Source: Erythrophleum ivorense (Eukaryota > Streptophyta > Magnoliopsida > Fabales > Fabaceae). From it: a DNA stretch of 64,000 nt. Of this stretch, positions 1 through 11,490 are shown piece by piece; the first letter of the stretch is position 1; each line of letters begins with the position of its first letter. The notes under the pieces were generated by a model. That model had not been told where the DNA came from. It ran no database searches and saw only the letters and a program-made list of their open reading frames with translations. A program made the translations under genes and the position numbers. Location of the stretch: positions 476,547-540,546 of the forward strand of contig JAIUCV010000569.1 in NCBI GenBank assembly GCA_026724425.1. Reading direction: 5' to 3'.

Positions 1-2242
1 TTAAAAGGAGTCAAGAATCATATTTGAAAGGAAAGAATGGAGCCTAGAAATTATCTCAGGGGTGTTGCTTCATTAGGTGCATTTATGGACCATAATGGAG
101 TTTATAGAACAACCTAGTGTCTAAGCAAGTTGTGTGGCCTTAGAAATTGCTTCATGAACCTAATTAGCTTCCATAAATTTTATCTAGGCCAAGAGAAACT
201 ATCTCCATAACTTTATGGGTGTGTGACCAAAGCAAGGGAGGGAATTTCAAGAGAAAAAGTGTGTAATTGTGTACAAGGTAGCTCTCTCCACCTTCTCTCA
301 TGCATGGATGTGTATTTAGCTTGTCTTAGAATGTGTGTATGTGTATTTTCAAGCCATAAAAAGTATGCTAGCATGATTTTATATGCCATGATTTCATGAT
401 GACATATTATATTTTTAAATGAATCTATGATGTTTGTTTGAGTTTGCTTAAGTGTGGAGAGGCCAAGAACTCTTAACCATGGTGGGGATGAGCCAAGAAC
501 CCTTAAGATTCATTGAGACAAAGCAAAGAGTCTCCCAAAGGAAAGTGGGCTCCCAAAGTATGGTTAAGTCCAAGAATCTCTTAAAGAATGGGTGAGATAA
601 GTCCAAAATCCATGAGAAAAAAGTGTGAGGCCAATCCATCCACTTGGTAAACTCTTGGATGTCTTGTATGACTTATTCACATGCCAAGCTTGCTTCTTGA
701 ATGTTCATGACTCCTATTATATTTATGCATGCATTTTTAAGACTTGTTTTGCATATGTTATGTATGATTGAATGGGAGATGAGCTATTGTGATTCTTTGA
801 ATCTCATTCCCTCCTCTCCAATGATTTCACATGCTAGGTGGACTAAGCAGATAGGGTAATGAAAGCCAACCACCTTAAAAGAAAGAGTTTGACAACCAAG
901 TGTTTGAGTTTTGTCACTTTAAGGCCATATTTGTGTTAATTGTTGTAATCCAATGATGTATATGGTCCATGACCTCTTGGACGTATATAATTATGATCAT
1001 ATGTAATGTATAAATGAATGGATATGAATGTGAACCCTAGAATGTAAATTAGGTATGTAATGTAAGGGAATGTTTCTTAAAAGCTCGATGTGTATGTGTA
1101 TAATTGCATGTCGTATGGCTAAAATGAGAGGCATGGAGTTTGGGACCATTTGGGTAGCTCACACAAGTCCTAAATATGCTTTTAGATTTTCCCAAAAGGT
1201 GCCAAGACTAAAGGAAAACCATTTGGTCACTTTGGTACCCCATATGAAGCCAAAAATGACCATAATAGAACCTTATATCACTTTATGGCCAAATGAGCTC
1301 TTCTTGATCTGAGATTTGGCATGCATTTAGACCTTGTTGAGATATTTTTAAGAAGCTAAAGATCATAATTTTCAGTGGTCTACAAAATATGTGATGAATT
1401 TTCAAAGTTGATAATTTTTTTGATTTTGGTCTGCTACACTATTCATTTTGTTCGAAAATGAAATCTGTCACACAGGGCCTAAATGATGTCCAATTCTCAT
1501 GAAATTATCTACAGAGAAACTAGACATTCAAAGTGACTCGTGCCAACTAGAAGCACCTCATTTGGAGGTCGAGAGAGGGAGATATAAATTTTTAAACATT
1601 CTATCCAGTATCAGGAGTTTTACTGACCTGAGTTACTATTCCATTAAATTCTGAGGTCTGGGCTGCCTGAGCTGGTCTGGAAATATTTTTTCTCTCTAGC
1701 TAACATCCACAGCTTTCTAGATTGGTATCATTTTCATGGATTAGATATTGGTGAAATTAATTGGACACTTTTAAATTTGCCGCAGAAATCTATGATAGCA
1801 TCAAAAGGTTGACCTCTAGAACGTTTTGGATGTCAAATGTTCTCTGTGATGGATGTTATGGTCTGAAATATTTGTAGTGTGAAGTAGACATCTGTAGCAT
1901 TCCAGAATTACCAAGAATGCATGATTTTGATTTTTCTAGAATTAGTTATGATTTTCCAAATTTTGGACAGAAAAGAGGTAAAAGTTGGACGAAAATGAAT
2001 ATCCATATTTTATGCCTCATTTCGGTTTTCATGAGTTGGAGGTCACATTTTATGATGCAAATGAGTTATATCCATGTAATTAAATATAAGAATGTGTTAT
2101 ATGAGCTCACACGGTCCACGTGACACTGAATGAAATTTTTACACACGACGCAGCGTAATTAAATACATTATTTTAATAGACTTTTTCCACTTCCTTCATG
2201 TATTTGATGAATGTGTATGAACTAGAAATATATGGTGTTACA
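1..2242 (+). mobile_element. Family A LTR, 3' part (left end off window)
   Basis: The sequence follows the last 2.25 kb of the full LTR at 16100-19763: position 1 matches about 17512, and both copies share the same order of landmarks and end in GGTGTTACA. Its right edge at 2242 abuts minus-strand protease sequence, so this LTR was inserted into an older Gypsy element. The U3 and promoter lie outside the window. The right-hand TSD would be ACAGG (2243-2247), but the left copy cannot be seen. No protein is encoded; the short frames at 448-639, 1070-1312 and 1917-2123 are chance. Confidence 0.85.
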
Positions 2243-2736
2243 ACAGGGATTCAACCAAGCTCAGACACAAGATAAGATTTTGGTATATTATCAGGTAAGG
2301 AAACAGTCTTAGGATTACAATCAAATATCACATTATTAGTTGACAACCAATCCATACCAATGATCACATCAAAGTCATGCAAAGGGATGCAAATCAAGTT
2401 AAGGGTGGTACAATGGCTATCCAATTATACAATACAATTTAAACACACATCGAATGTAATCATGAAATATCCAGTAGGGGTAAACATAGATAATTCAAAT
2501 GGCAATAGGCTAATTTTAAGAGCTAGACAATTAAAATAGTTATATGAGATGAAAGAATAGGTCACACTTGAGTCAAACAATGTATCTATCACTTGATTAT
2601 AAATAAGAATAGTACCTCAGATCAGACTATGGGAGCTACTAACCTCTTGTTGCATAAGTACAAACACCCATCCTTGTGCAAGTGGTTTAACAGATGAAGT
2701 CACTCTCATGACACTGTGCAAGTCTATGCATAGTGT
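2243..2736 (-). pseudogene. Ty3/Gypsy gag end and protease fragment (old element)
   Basis: Read on the minus strand, this segment gives the end of a gag zinc knuckle followed by a retroviral-type aspartic protease. The protease ends in a stretch resembling LICIPLHDFDVIIGMDWLS, which the other two Gypsy copies in the window also have. The active-site motif is at 2563-2574 and reads DSSV instead of DSGA, so the catalytic loop is broken. There are several stops and a Cys-to-Tyr change in the knuckle. The gene continues at 5807 beyond a solo LTR and is cut on the left by another LTR at 2242. It is dead; RT and the rest of pol would lie left of the window. Confidence 0.8.
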
Positions 2737-2741
2737 CTTGG
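2737..2741. repeat. Target-site duplication CTTGG, left
   Basis: Identical to 5802-5806 on the other side of the solo LTR. Confidence 0.93.
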
Positions 2742-5700
2742 TGTAACACCATATTTATCTAACCTATCTCATGCCATTCTAATCACATTCTCTTGGTCTA
2801 ATACACATTTTTCATTTCATGTCTTATTGACCATATGAACTTATCCATCCTATTTTCCTATTTAAATATACATATGAAACTTAAAACTATTCAAGAAGTG
2901 GCCAAAAACTCGATCTCATGGAACATATACATAAAAATTGCATGTATAGCCTTAGATTAATGTGCTAGCTTTATGTCATGAACTTTGGAAAATTATAACT
3001 AATTCTAGAAAAATCAAAATCAAGCACACTATACCATTTTGGGAAGCTACAGATGTTTCCTTTATAATAAAAATAAGTTCAAATGAAAAATATGGGCATC
3101 TAGCCACTAGAAATTAATAAAATAGTAACCAAACTCGCTTGGCATTATAGAAATTCAAAAAATTCATATCTCCCTACTCAAACATCCAATTAGGGTGATC
3201 TTAGTGGCCATAGAAAGTTTATCATGTCTAATTTATGCCTGTAAAAATCATGAGCATTGGACACCATTTGGCCCTCAAATGACATAGGAGAAGTAACTAA
3301 CCATATAAACAGTAACCATACCAGAACAGCTAAAATTTGGTAACTTTAAAAATTCATAATTAATTCCACAGAGCTCCAAATAATCTGGTCTTTAGTTTCC
3401 AAAAAAATATCTAGATGAGATCTATATGCATGCTGAATTTCATGGGTAAATTCATTCATTTGGTCAAATCTTGACATTAGGTTCCAAAATAGTCAATTTT
3501 GTGTCTTCAATGGGTATCAAATGGTCCAAATTAACTTCTAAGACATTTATGGGCACTTGAGTACATGGGAAAGCACCAAAATGGTCTATTAAATATGTCT
3601 CAAAGGTGCAAAAATCCAGATTTCACAAACTCACACTCTCACTCCAAGGTATACACAAAAATACATAAGTTATATCTTGTCATTTAATGTCAAGAACTTG
3701 CTACAACATACATATGGTATCAAATCTCATATATACATTAAGTATCCATGTAATTACATATGTTCATAAGCTCATACATCATATACAAGATTGGATTACA
3801 TCATATGCCATTCATATAGCTACAAAATGAACAAAATCACACACTTTCCTGTTAATCTCTCTTCTTTAAGCTTGGTAGCTCCCATTTCTTGTTTCACTTG
3901 GTCTACCTAAACATGTTAGGAAATTGGGAGGAAGGGATGAGATTCTAGGAATTCTAATAGCTCTTCTCCCTTTCAACCATACATAAAAAATGCAAATCCA
4001 AGTCTAAGAATGCACGAATAGCTATCATAGAGCATATAATCATTCATGGAACATTTCTAGCATTCAAGAATTCATAAAAAGCATACATAGGTTTGCCAAG
4101 AAGATGGTTTAGCCTTACCCACTTCTCTTGTGGGATTTTGGACTTGTCTCACCCATTTTCTTAAGGGGGACTTGGTTCTTTTGGCCTAGACACATAATAT
4201 TGAAGCCAATTACACTCTTAGAACAATTTCTAAAGCTATACATTCTTTTCAAAAGCTAGATGGTTCTTATGACTCATTTATGATTCTATAATGCACCTAA
4301 TGAAGCAACCTTAGGAAAACATGATCTTGGCTCCATTCTTTCCATCCAACTATAATTCTTGACTCCTTTTAAGCCTCTTGGAGTTATCACATAATTAATT
4401 TAAGGAGCCTAGCTAGATGTTGCTTCTTTAAGTCACAATATGGAACCTAAAGCTACATCTCACTATCCATGACTTCTAAAATTTTTTCAAGGGTTCCTCT
4501 CATCCTCTCCCATCATATATGACACAAAACCAAGCTTGGAATAAATTAAAACTATCCCTTAGTGTCACTTTCTCCCTAGGCTAAAGCTATGCATCAAGAG
4601 AGCACCAAAGGAGTTTGTTTTGTTTTCTTGATGGGAGATGCATGTGAGAAGCTTTCTAAGGATCTTAGTAGCTCATCCAAACGTCCATTTTGGCCTAGGA
4701 ACTCTTGCATCAAAATAGAATTTTGGTGGAGTACTTGAAACCCTAACTTTGCTATCTTAAAATTCCATAGTTATTTGGTTGTTTTCTTTACATATTATTG
4801 TTCTTCTCCCTTATTTTCCTAAGATTCACTCTTAGTTTGGCTAGAAATTCAACCTTTTATGGCTGGTCATATATGGGGCAAAAATCACAAGAGAAGGAAC
4901 AAGAAGAATCAAGCATAAAAGTAGCAAAATACTTTAGTTTCTTGGCTTCCTTTGCTTGCTCTTCACTTTGCTTAGCTTCTTCTCCTAAAACTTGAAATTT
5001 CCCTCTTAGTTCTGACCTTAAAACAGCCCTAAATACTTCAATAAACCCATAGGAAAGAAGAGAAAAAGAAGGAAAAGAAGTTTGCTGAGGAGAAACTAAG
5101 AAAAACCATGAAAATCCATACCTTTCTCTTGCTTTTTCTTCTCCCTTTCTCTCCTCCTTTATGTGCCTCACTTTCTTAGTCTTTTCTTTGGTTTAAGGCA
5201 GAAATGAAATGAACGAAATGAGGAGAAGAGTGGGCCATGGGGTATATATAGCTAGGTTTCAAGAATTATTTCCAAAAATTTCATTTATGTCCTTTAATCT
5301 TGGCTTTTTTGTTTTCAATTCGTTTTAGCTCCTTTTTGAGAATTGTCTTTTCCATCATAAAATATAGGTCCTCAATCTTATAAAATACTTTTGGAATCAC
5401 TCAAATTGGAGTTAAAACTTTCCCAAATGGAAGGGTCAAAGTTCGGGTCAATTGACATTAGAAAGCATAGATTGGGGGGTTTTAACTGTCTCGGGGCTTC
5501 CCATGATTTCTAGAGCCTCTAAGAACCCCAGAGGACTCAAATTTTTCATTTAAAAAGCCCTCCTATGAGAATTCTAAAATTTACCTGAAATTACAAAAAT
5601 ACCATTACGTTATGTAACAATTTTATTGCTTTTTGTCTGGTTATTTTAGCCTCTGTTTCAGGACACCTCTGGCCTCCTAATTTCATTGCTTAATATCTAG

Positions 5701-5801
5701 ATCATTATTCTAATTTTCTTGGACCTTAACTAATTTATTTTAGGGGATTTACTTTGAAAACGTATTTGTTTTCATTGTTTTTATGAAAATCGGACATTAC
5801 A
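2742..5801 (-). mobile_element. Solo family A LTR in gag
   Basis: It begins TGTAACACC and ends GACATTACA on the plus strand, i.e. TGTAATGTC...GGTGTTACA on its own strand. A perfect 5-bp TSD, CTTGG, flanks it at 2737-2741 and 5802-5806, and the broken gag frame resumes across it. There is no internal region, so it is a solo LTR left by recombination between two LTRs. At 3060 bp it is shorter than the 3.7-kb copies and most like the LTR at 30360-33818. A TATA stretch is at 5243-5250 and a splice-donor-like AAAG/GT at 5120-5121, both on the minus strand. Confidence 0.93.
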
Positions 5802-5806
5802 CTTGG
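5802..5806. repeat. Target-site duplication CTTGG, right
   Basis: Identical to 2737-2741. Only one copy would be needed to restore the interrupted gag frame. Confidence 0.93.
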
Positions 5807-6532
5807 CTTCCCATAATTATAGCACACGGGGCATGGTGCACTCCCATGATTCTTCCTACACTTGCCACATACTAATGGGACACTCATTGAACTCCTTAAG
5901 GGTGGCCTCCTACCCTAAGAGCCACTACCACTACTAGTTCCCTTCTTATTTCTGCCTTTAGAGGGCTCCATGCCTCGATCACGCTTACCCTCCATTGTTT
6001 TCTTCCTTTTGGCCTTGCTCTCCATTAAGGCCCTTTCAATCACCCTACACTTTTCTACCAATTCATCAAAGTTTCTAATATGGAAGGGTACAATCTTATC
6101 CTTCAATTTAGGTTTAAGGCTTCTTTTAAACTTATCAGCCTTCTATGGTTCATCATCAAACCATTTCAGCTATAAGGAGAACTAGGACAACTAAATAAAT
6201 TTTGCTACATGTTAATCCACATTCATCTCTCCTTACTCAAGGAAGTTGCACTTAGCTTCCTTATTAGCCTTCACTGATGGTGGTAAGTATTTGTCCTCAA
6301 AGGTGGTTTGAATGCTTTCCCAAGTCAAGGGTACCCCCTTTGAAGTCAACAAGCTAAAGGCACTCTACCACTAATGTTTTGCCTCCCTTTCCAAGGTATA
6401 CACAAATATAGATAGCATCATCAGGCCTTAATGTTCTTATTCCTAGTATTCATGCATTATATTTGCCAAGTCTTTTAACCATAAAGTTCAAAAATCCAAC
6501 ACAAACACTTGAACCATTACTTTAATATCAAA
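5807..6532 (-). pseudogene. Ty3/Gypsy gag fragment with degenerate PBS
   Basis: The minus strand encodes a gag core of the Tekay/Del type, including a stretch like IRNFDELVEKCRVIERALM (within 5915-6106), followed by a basic region and the start of the zinc knuckle interrupted at 5802. The 5' end, 6533 downwards, starts with a decayed primer-binding site (about 6511-6532) that still resembles TGGTATCAGAGC with several transitions. No long frame survives. It belongs with the protease fragment at 2243-2736 and with the LTR that begins at 6533. Confidence 0.75.
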
Positions 6533-7968
6533 TGTAACAACCCTAACTACTAATCATGCTAATTGGTCATAATTAACTATTAATCTCTTTTGGGTGAGTT
6601 AAAATATTATTAACAATTTGTTAGAAGTGGAAATAAAGAGGAAATTCAAACCTTATTATTCTTGGGAATCATTATTTCTAAAACAAAGCAATTTAAGCCT
6701 ATGAGGGATTTAAGTTATCAAACAAGTCCTTCAATTCATGTTGCCAATGATTATACACTTACAAACCCTCTTATAGTCATTCCTAAGTCATTACATACCA
6801 TTAACATAATGAAAACTAAGTTCTAGATGCTAAAAATAAGAGTTCATTATTTTAGGCAGCAACTTGGACATCTTTGTCGTGGCTAAGTCAGTTACTGGAA
6901 CCTAAAAATTAGATTATTAGACTTGCGCCATAACTTAGTATACTTACGTTGTAACTTAACTCATTTCTGATGCTCAAAAACAAAATTATACGACCTTCGC
7001 TGAAGCCAAATCCTTCTGTACCACAGTGAAGTTGCTCTCAAGAATTTTCTATTCCCCAAAACTCGATTCTCGTAGTAGTCTAAACCCTTCACGCCATGAT
7101 GAGGTTCCTTTCTGAAAATCCAAAATGAAATTTCTCGAGTCTTACCATGGTGAAAGACCTTACTGAAACTCTCTTCAATATTTCGCCCAACACTCCCTTC
7201 GGTAAGTTCCCCTCATGCTGCAACAAGATTGCTCTTAGGTAGCCTTTAGACCTAAATTTCCCGTCTTACGCCACAACTTAAACAATTTATGGCCACAACT
7301 CGTTTACCTCTTATCCAATTCTTTCATTTCTCATTCCCTAACCATTTACCACTAACCCCAGATGAATTTTAGGACTTCCCAACTCCTAAATACCAAGATT
7401 CACTAATCTTCATTATTTAGAGACTTAGGGGAAATTTCCCATCAAGTGATTACTATCACATACTAGCACATCTACATATTATGGTAGCAATAAGTACCCA
7501 AAGTCCTAATAATCATCATTCAAAGGGCATTCCAATAGAGATTCCATTCAACAATATTCAAGTTAAATATTCATGACAAGGCTTAATTGTGTACTCAAAT
7601 GATAGGTCATGATTCTTAATAAACAATAATTTATATCAGAACATAATTAAGTACATACATCATAGTCTAACTATTATAAGGTCTACTTTCCTAATAAATT
7701 CCATCTTAATTATAAAACCTCAAAAGCCTACACTTGGCAATATGAGTACATCATGATGCTATGCAAATCGAATTACAAAAATGATAGCATCTACCTAAAA
7801 CATAATGGCCCAAGTGTAGAAATCCCACACATAGCCTCAGCTTATGGATGTTCAACTACTTGCTTTCCTTTTTCTTTACCTGGGGAACCTTCACCTAAAA
7901 TTGTTAGCCCATAAAACGAGATGAGATACGAATCTTAGTAACCAAGAGATAATTCCAAACATATGTAC
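6533..7968 (-). mobile_element. LTR E, 5' LTR of the old Gypsy copy (partial)
   Basis: The LTR tip TGTAACAACCC starts right next to the decayed PBS of the minus-strand gag fragment, which makes this the 5' LTR of that element. It runs at least to 7968, where a family A element was inserted. Its far end is not seen because the right end of that later element is truncated. The stretch 7824-7968 is repeated at 8543-8565 plus 15978-16099. No gene is present. Confidence 0.65.
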
Positions 7969-8542
7969 TGTAATGTCTGGTTTTCGTTAAACGACAGAAA
8001 CATGTGCGTTTTCAAAGCAAGTCCCTTAAATGAATTAGTTAAGGTCCCAAAAAATTTGAGTAACATTTTAGACTTCTAAAAATGAGAATCCTAACCTCAA
8101 ATGAAAGGAAAAATGGAGCTAGAATGAAGAAATAAATTTTGACGATATCTTACGAAACATAAGGGCATTTTCATAATTTTGAGTAAATTTTGGAATTCAC
8201 ATAGGAGAGCTTTTTAAATGAAAGTTTTGAGTTCTTTGGGGTTCTCAGAGGCCTTGAAAACCATAGGAAGCCCCGAGATAGTTAAACCCCCTCCAGTGGA
8301 CATTTTCTAATGTCATTGCACCTGAACTTTGACAGATTCGTTCGAGAAGGGTTTAGCTCCGATTTGGGTGATTCCAAAGGCATTTTACTAAATTGGGAAC
8401 CTAAATTTTATAATGAAAAAGACAATTCTAAAAAAAGAGCTAAAACAAAAGAGAAACAAAAATGCAAAGAACAAAGGGAAAAATAAAAATTTTTGAAAAA
8501 TGCTTCGTTCTCCTTCTATATATAGGTGGCGCCCCACTTTCT
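7824..8542 (+). repeat. Tandem duplication, copy 1 (719 bp)
   Basis: It contains the end of LTR E and the first 574 bp of a family A LTR. The same sequence follows directly at 8543 as copy 2. The junction falls at a short shared TCCC, found both at the left start (7823-7826) and in the LTR at the matching break point. Confidence 0.85.
7969..8542 (+). mobile_element. Family A LTR start, duplicated fragment
   Basis: It begins TGTAATGTCTGG and follows the start of the 5' LTR at 16100 as far as just past the TATA box (8518-8525), then changes at 8543 to a second copy of the LTR E flank. It is therefore not an independent insertion but the first copy of a duplicated LTR start. The open frame at 8462-8704 crosses this and the next boundary and is chance. 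Confidence 0.85.
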
Positions 8543-8560
8543 CCCACACATAGCCTCAAC

Positions 8561-8565
8561 TTATG
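8561..8565. repeat. Target-site duplication TTATG, left
   Basis: Same as 15973-15977. Copy 1 of the tandem duplication shows the uninterrupted target (CTTATGGATG near 7841). Confidence 0.95.
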
Positions 8566-8799
8566 TGTAACATCCCTAAAATTAGGATTTTCTAATTATT
8601 TAGCATTTTATGTAATTAATTTATTAAGCTTTAATAAAAAAATTGAACGAAATAGCTTCGTATATGAGAAGTATGAGCTAGATAGGACCCGTAGGAATTT
8701 TTGAGATTTTAGGGGGTTCAGGGGCAAAATTGTCATCTGCCACTTGGACAAACTTTGATAAATTTTTCTAGAAGGAATGGGAATATTAGGGGAATAAAT

Positions 8800-9172
8800 A
8801 ACCCCCGAAACTCCTTTAGGGTTTCTTAACCCTTTAGCTATTTCTATTTCTATAGTTATTACGACTTCTTTTCTATCTAGCTCATGGCTATTGATCGGGC
8901 TAACCAGATCTCGGACTAGATCCCACCCAGCCATCGGGATAACGTGACGTCATTAGATCCACCTCATCAAACTGAGTTTAATCGTGGGTCACAGATTTCT
9001 GAGATTCTTACCCAATTTCTTGATATTTGTGCCTAAAGCCATGAATAGAGGGTGAAACTAGAGTTCCCTAAACTTTTGAGCAATTCATATATGTTATCTG
9101 GCATATAACTTTTCTTTGTATTTTAGTCCTTGGCTCCTTATACTTGACTTTGGAGACTCCTCGGGACTTTTG
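8800..9172 (+). repeat. Segment shared in inverted orientation with LTR D
   Basis: This stretch matches the reverse complement of 23978-24350 with high similarity, including the 20-base core CATGGCTATTGATCGGGCTA near 8883. The second B LTR (44008-51390) has different sequence at this place. Confidence 0.75.
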
Positions 9173-9786
9173 GAAACATTAAACGAGACCCACATTAGTA
9201 CAGAACTTAGAAAATGTAGATTTAATAATGGGAAAACCTAGGAAAACAGTGAAAATTTTGTAAGTTTAATCGAGGAAGAGCTGACATGGCATCAGGTAGC
9301 TAGGAAGGTGCTGATGTGGTGCCATGTAGAAAAGAGAGAGAGATGATGTGGCGCCATGTGTGAAGAAGAAACTAGAAGTTGGAAGAGAATTCTAGAAGCT
9401 GCACGAGCTACGGAGTGATTGCACAGGCTTGTGTCAGCAAATCTTAGAAATCTCACACATTACGAAAAGTTTACCGCTGACTTCAGCATGACATAGATGC
9501 TAACTTAAGCGACATTAAATCCAACCTTATCTTCACACTTTACGAAAAAGTAACTTGAATAATCCAATGGCTAATATTCATCCATAAAACGTGATGCGAT
9601 CTAAACCGTTAATGCAATCCAATGGCTTAGATTTCTTCACTTTTTCAAGATCAAATCACAACCTTTGATCTAATCCTAAAGCCCACATTTTATCTCTTAT
9701 TTCAAGGCTAAATCTTGACCATCCATGTAATCTAAAGGCCAAGATCTTCCACCTTAAAGTTAAGTAAATCTTGACCATTCATAACT

Positions 9787-9803
9787 AATATATATATATA
9801 TAT
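9787..9803 (+). promoter_or_regulatory. TATA-like run of LTR B
   Basis: An alternating TA run lies about 1.2 kb into the B LTR. The other B copy has one at the matching place (about 50147-50159, minus strand). It is the likely core promoter of this LTR and would put U3 at about 1.25 kb. Confidence 0.5.
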
Positions 9804-9970
9804 GAACCACCCACACTTTCATGCCATTTTTCTCACACACAAAAATACACACCAAAATTCGGCCAAGACAAAGAGAAGAAGGAGAAGGAGCTCGGCCTAA
9901 GGAAGAAGAAAAAGGAGAAGGAAGAGAAAAGGAAAAGCCACCAGGGAAAATCCAACATCGTAGAGCAAAG

Positions 9971-9972
9971 GT
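9971..9972 (+). other. Conserved splice-donor-like GT, LTR B
   Basis: The context GCAAAG/GTAACATAG follows a purine-rich stretch about 170 bp after the TATA run. The same AAG/GTAACATAG occurs in the other B LTR at 49991-49992 on the minus strand. Confidence 0.45.
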
Positions 9973-11280
9973 AACATAGATAGCCTTTCTTCTTAGTTTT
10001 TCTTCTATTTTTCTCCAAGAACTTTCTCTTCTCTTTTTCTTTAATTTTCGTCCATGGCAAGAGGGGATGGGAAATTTTGTTGTTTCCATGGATTCTAGCC
10101 AAGAAAAGATGGAGAAAAGATGGAGAAATCATATATATGGCTTATGGATTCATGTGATTCAAGAAAATTTCTATTCTTGGCAATTTTTCTACAAATCAAG
10201 AAGTTTTGTGTTTTAAAATGCCATGGGAGATATTGAAGAGAAAATAAAGGGAGAAGTGATGGAAGAAAGCCTAAGGAAGAGGAAGATTAATACAACTTTG
10301 ATTTTCATGAAGAAATTGGCAAGAAACCCTAGAATCTTAACTTGAGAAAATTGTAGAATACATATGAAATCTCTAGAAATTGATTGAGGGCTTTTGTTTA
10401 TCATCCTTGAATATGTATGTGTGGCTATTTGGTGACATGAAAATGAAGCAAAATCACATGTCTTCTTGGATGCATAGGTTCAACCAACACATGTACATAT
10501 ACCTAGGGAAGGATTTTCTTAAATCTAACTAAATTAGGTTAATCCACATGAGAAATAAGGCCTATGGTGAAATTTTGATGAATTATGGATCATGGTATAA
10601 AAAGTCAAATTCTTGAGAAAAAGTGTTGACCAAAATGTTCTTGAATTTTCCCTGATGATATTTGATATGTTCTGCATGATTATTATGGTCTAAGATGTCC
10701 TATGTGCTATTTGGATTATGCTGATATTTATTTTCTAAATTTTGGAGCTTTTTTATGATAGCTGAAAAATTATGCAGTATTATGTCAAGAATAGAATATA
10801 TGGTAACATGTTTTGAAATTGCGCTGTTTGCTGTGCTGATACACTGTCTGATTTCTTGAAATGGATAATATGCTATTTGTTGCCTGATTATATGAGCATG
10901 GGTTATTTGGTAAAGGACTGACTAATATATATGGCAGAGTAGCCTTATCCAAGGGATGAGCCCTGTGTGTGCCAGAATTAGCCATTGAGTAGCTACTGTT
11001 GTGTTGGATGTTTAATTTTTTTTTAAAAAAATACTTCTCTAAACCATTAATTTTTGGACTCCAGTACACAGTCAACGCTACTGAGATTATTTATGCGTAG
11101 AGTTGTGCAAGGTAGTTCTTTCCCAAATATACCTATATGCCTTGATCAAATGATGGCTTGGATGACATTTTATGGTGGCATTTTATATGACTTTCCTTGG
11201 GTACCCACTGGGGGACGCCTCAGTAAAGGAAGCAAGGGTGAGCCTGCTATGTCATGGCAGTGCAAGACGAGTTGGGCTTG

Positions 11281-11372
11281 AGCCTGCCAAAGACAGTGCG
11301 ACACGATCTAAGTGCTGGGCTTGGCAAGCCTACTGAAGCCAGTGCGGTACGGTCTAAGTGCTGGGCCTGGTG
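11281..11372 (+). repeat. Two-copy tandem repeat, 46-bp unit
   Basis: Units at 11281-11326 and 11327-11372 share AGCCT...CAGTGCG...TCTAAGTGCTGGGC. The other B LTR (about 44920-44990, minus strand) has only one unit, so copy number differs between B LTRs. The unit is clearly richer in GC than its surroundings. Confidence 0.7.
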
Positions 11373-11485
11373 GTCTCCAAGGCCTAATGGTCAAGAGAGA
11401 ATAAATATTGTTGTGATACCTTCTCTATTCTATGCATGTAGATGCATGTAAAAATCTCTTGAATATCTTGCAATTGCTGAATATC

Positions 11486-11490
11486 AATTA
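11486..11490. repeat. Target-site duplication AATTA, left
   Basis: Same as 15188-15192, on the far side of the nested A LTR. Confidence 0.93.
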
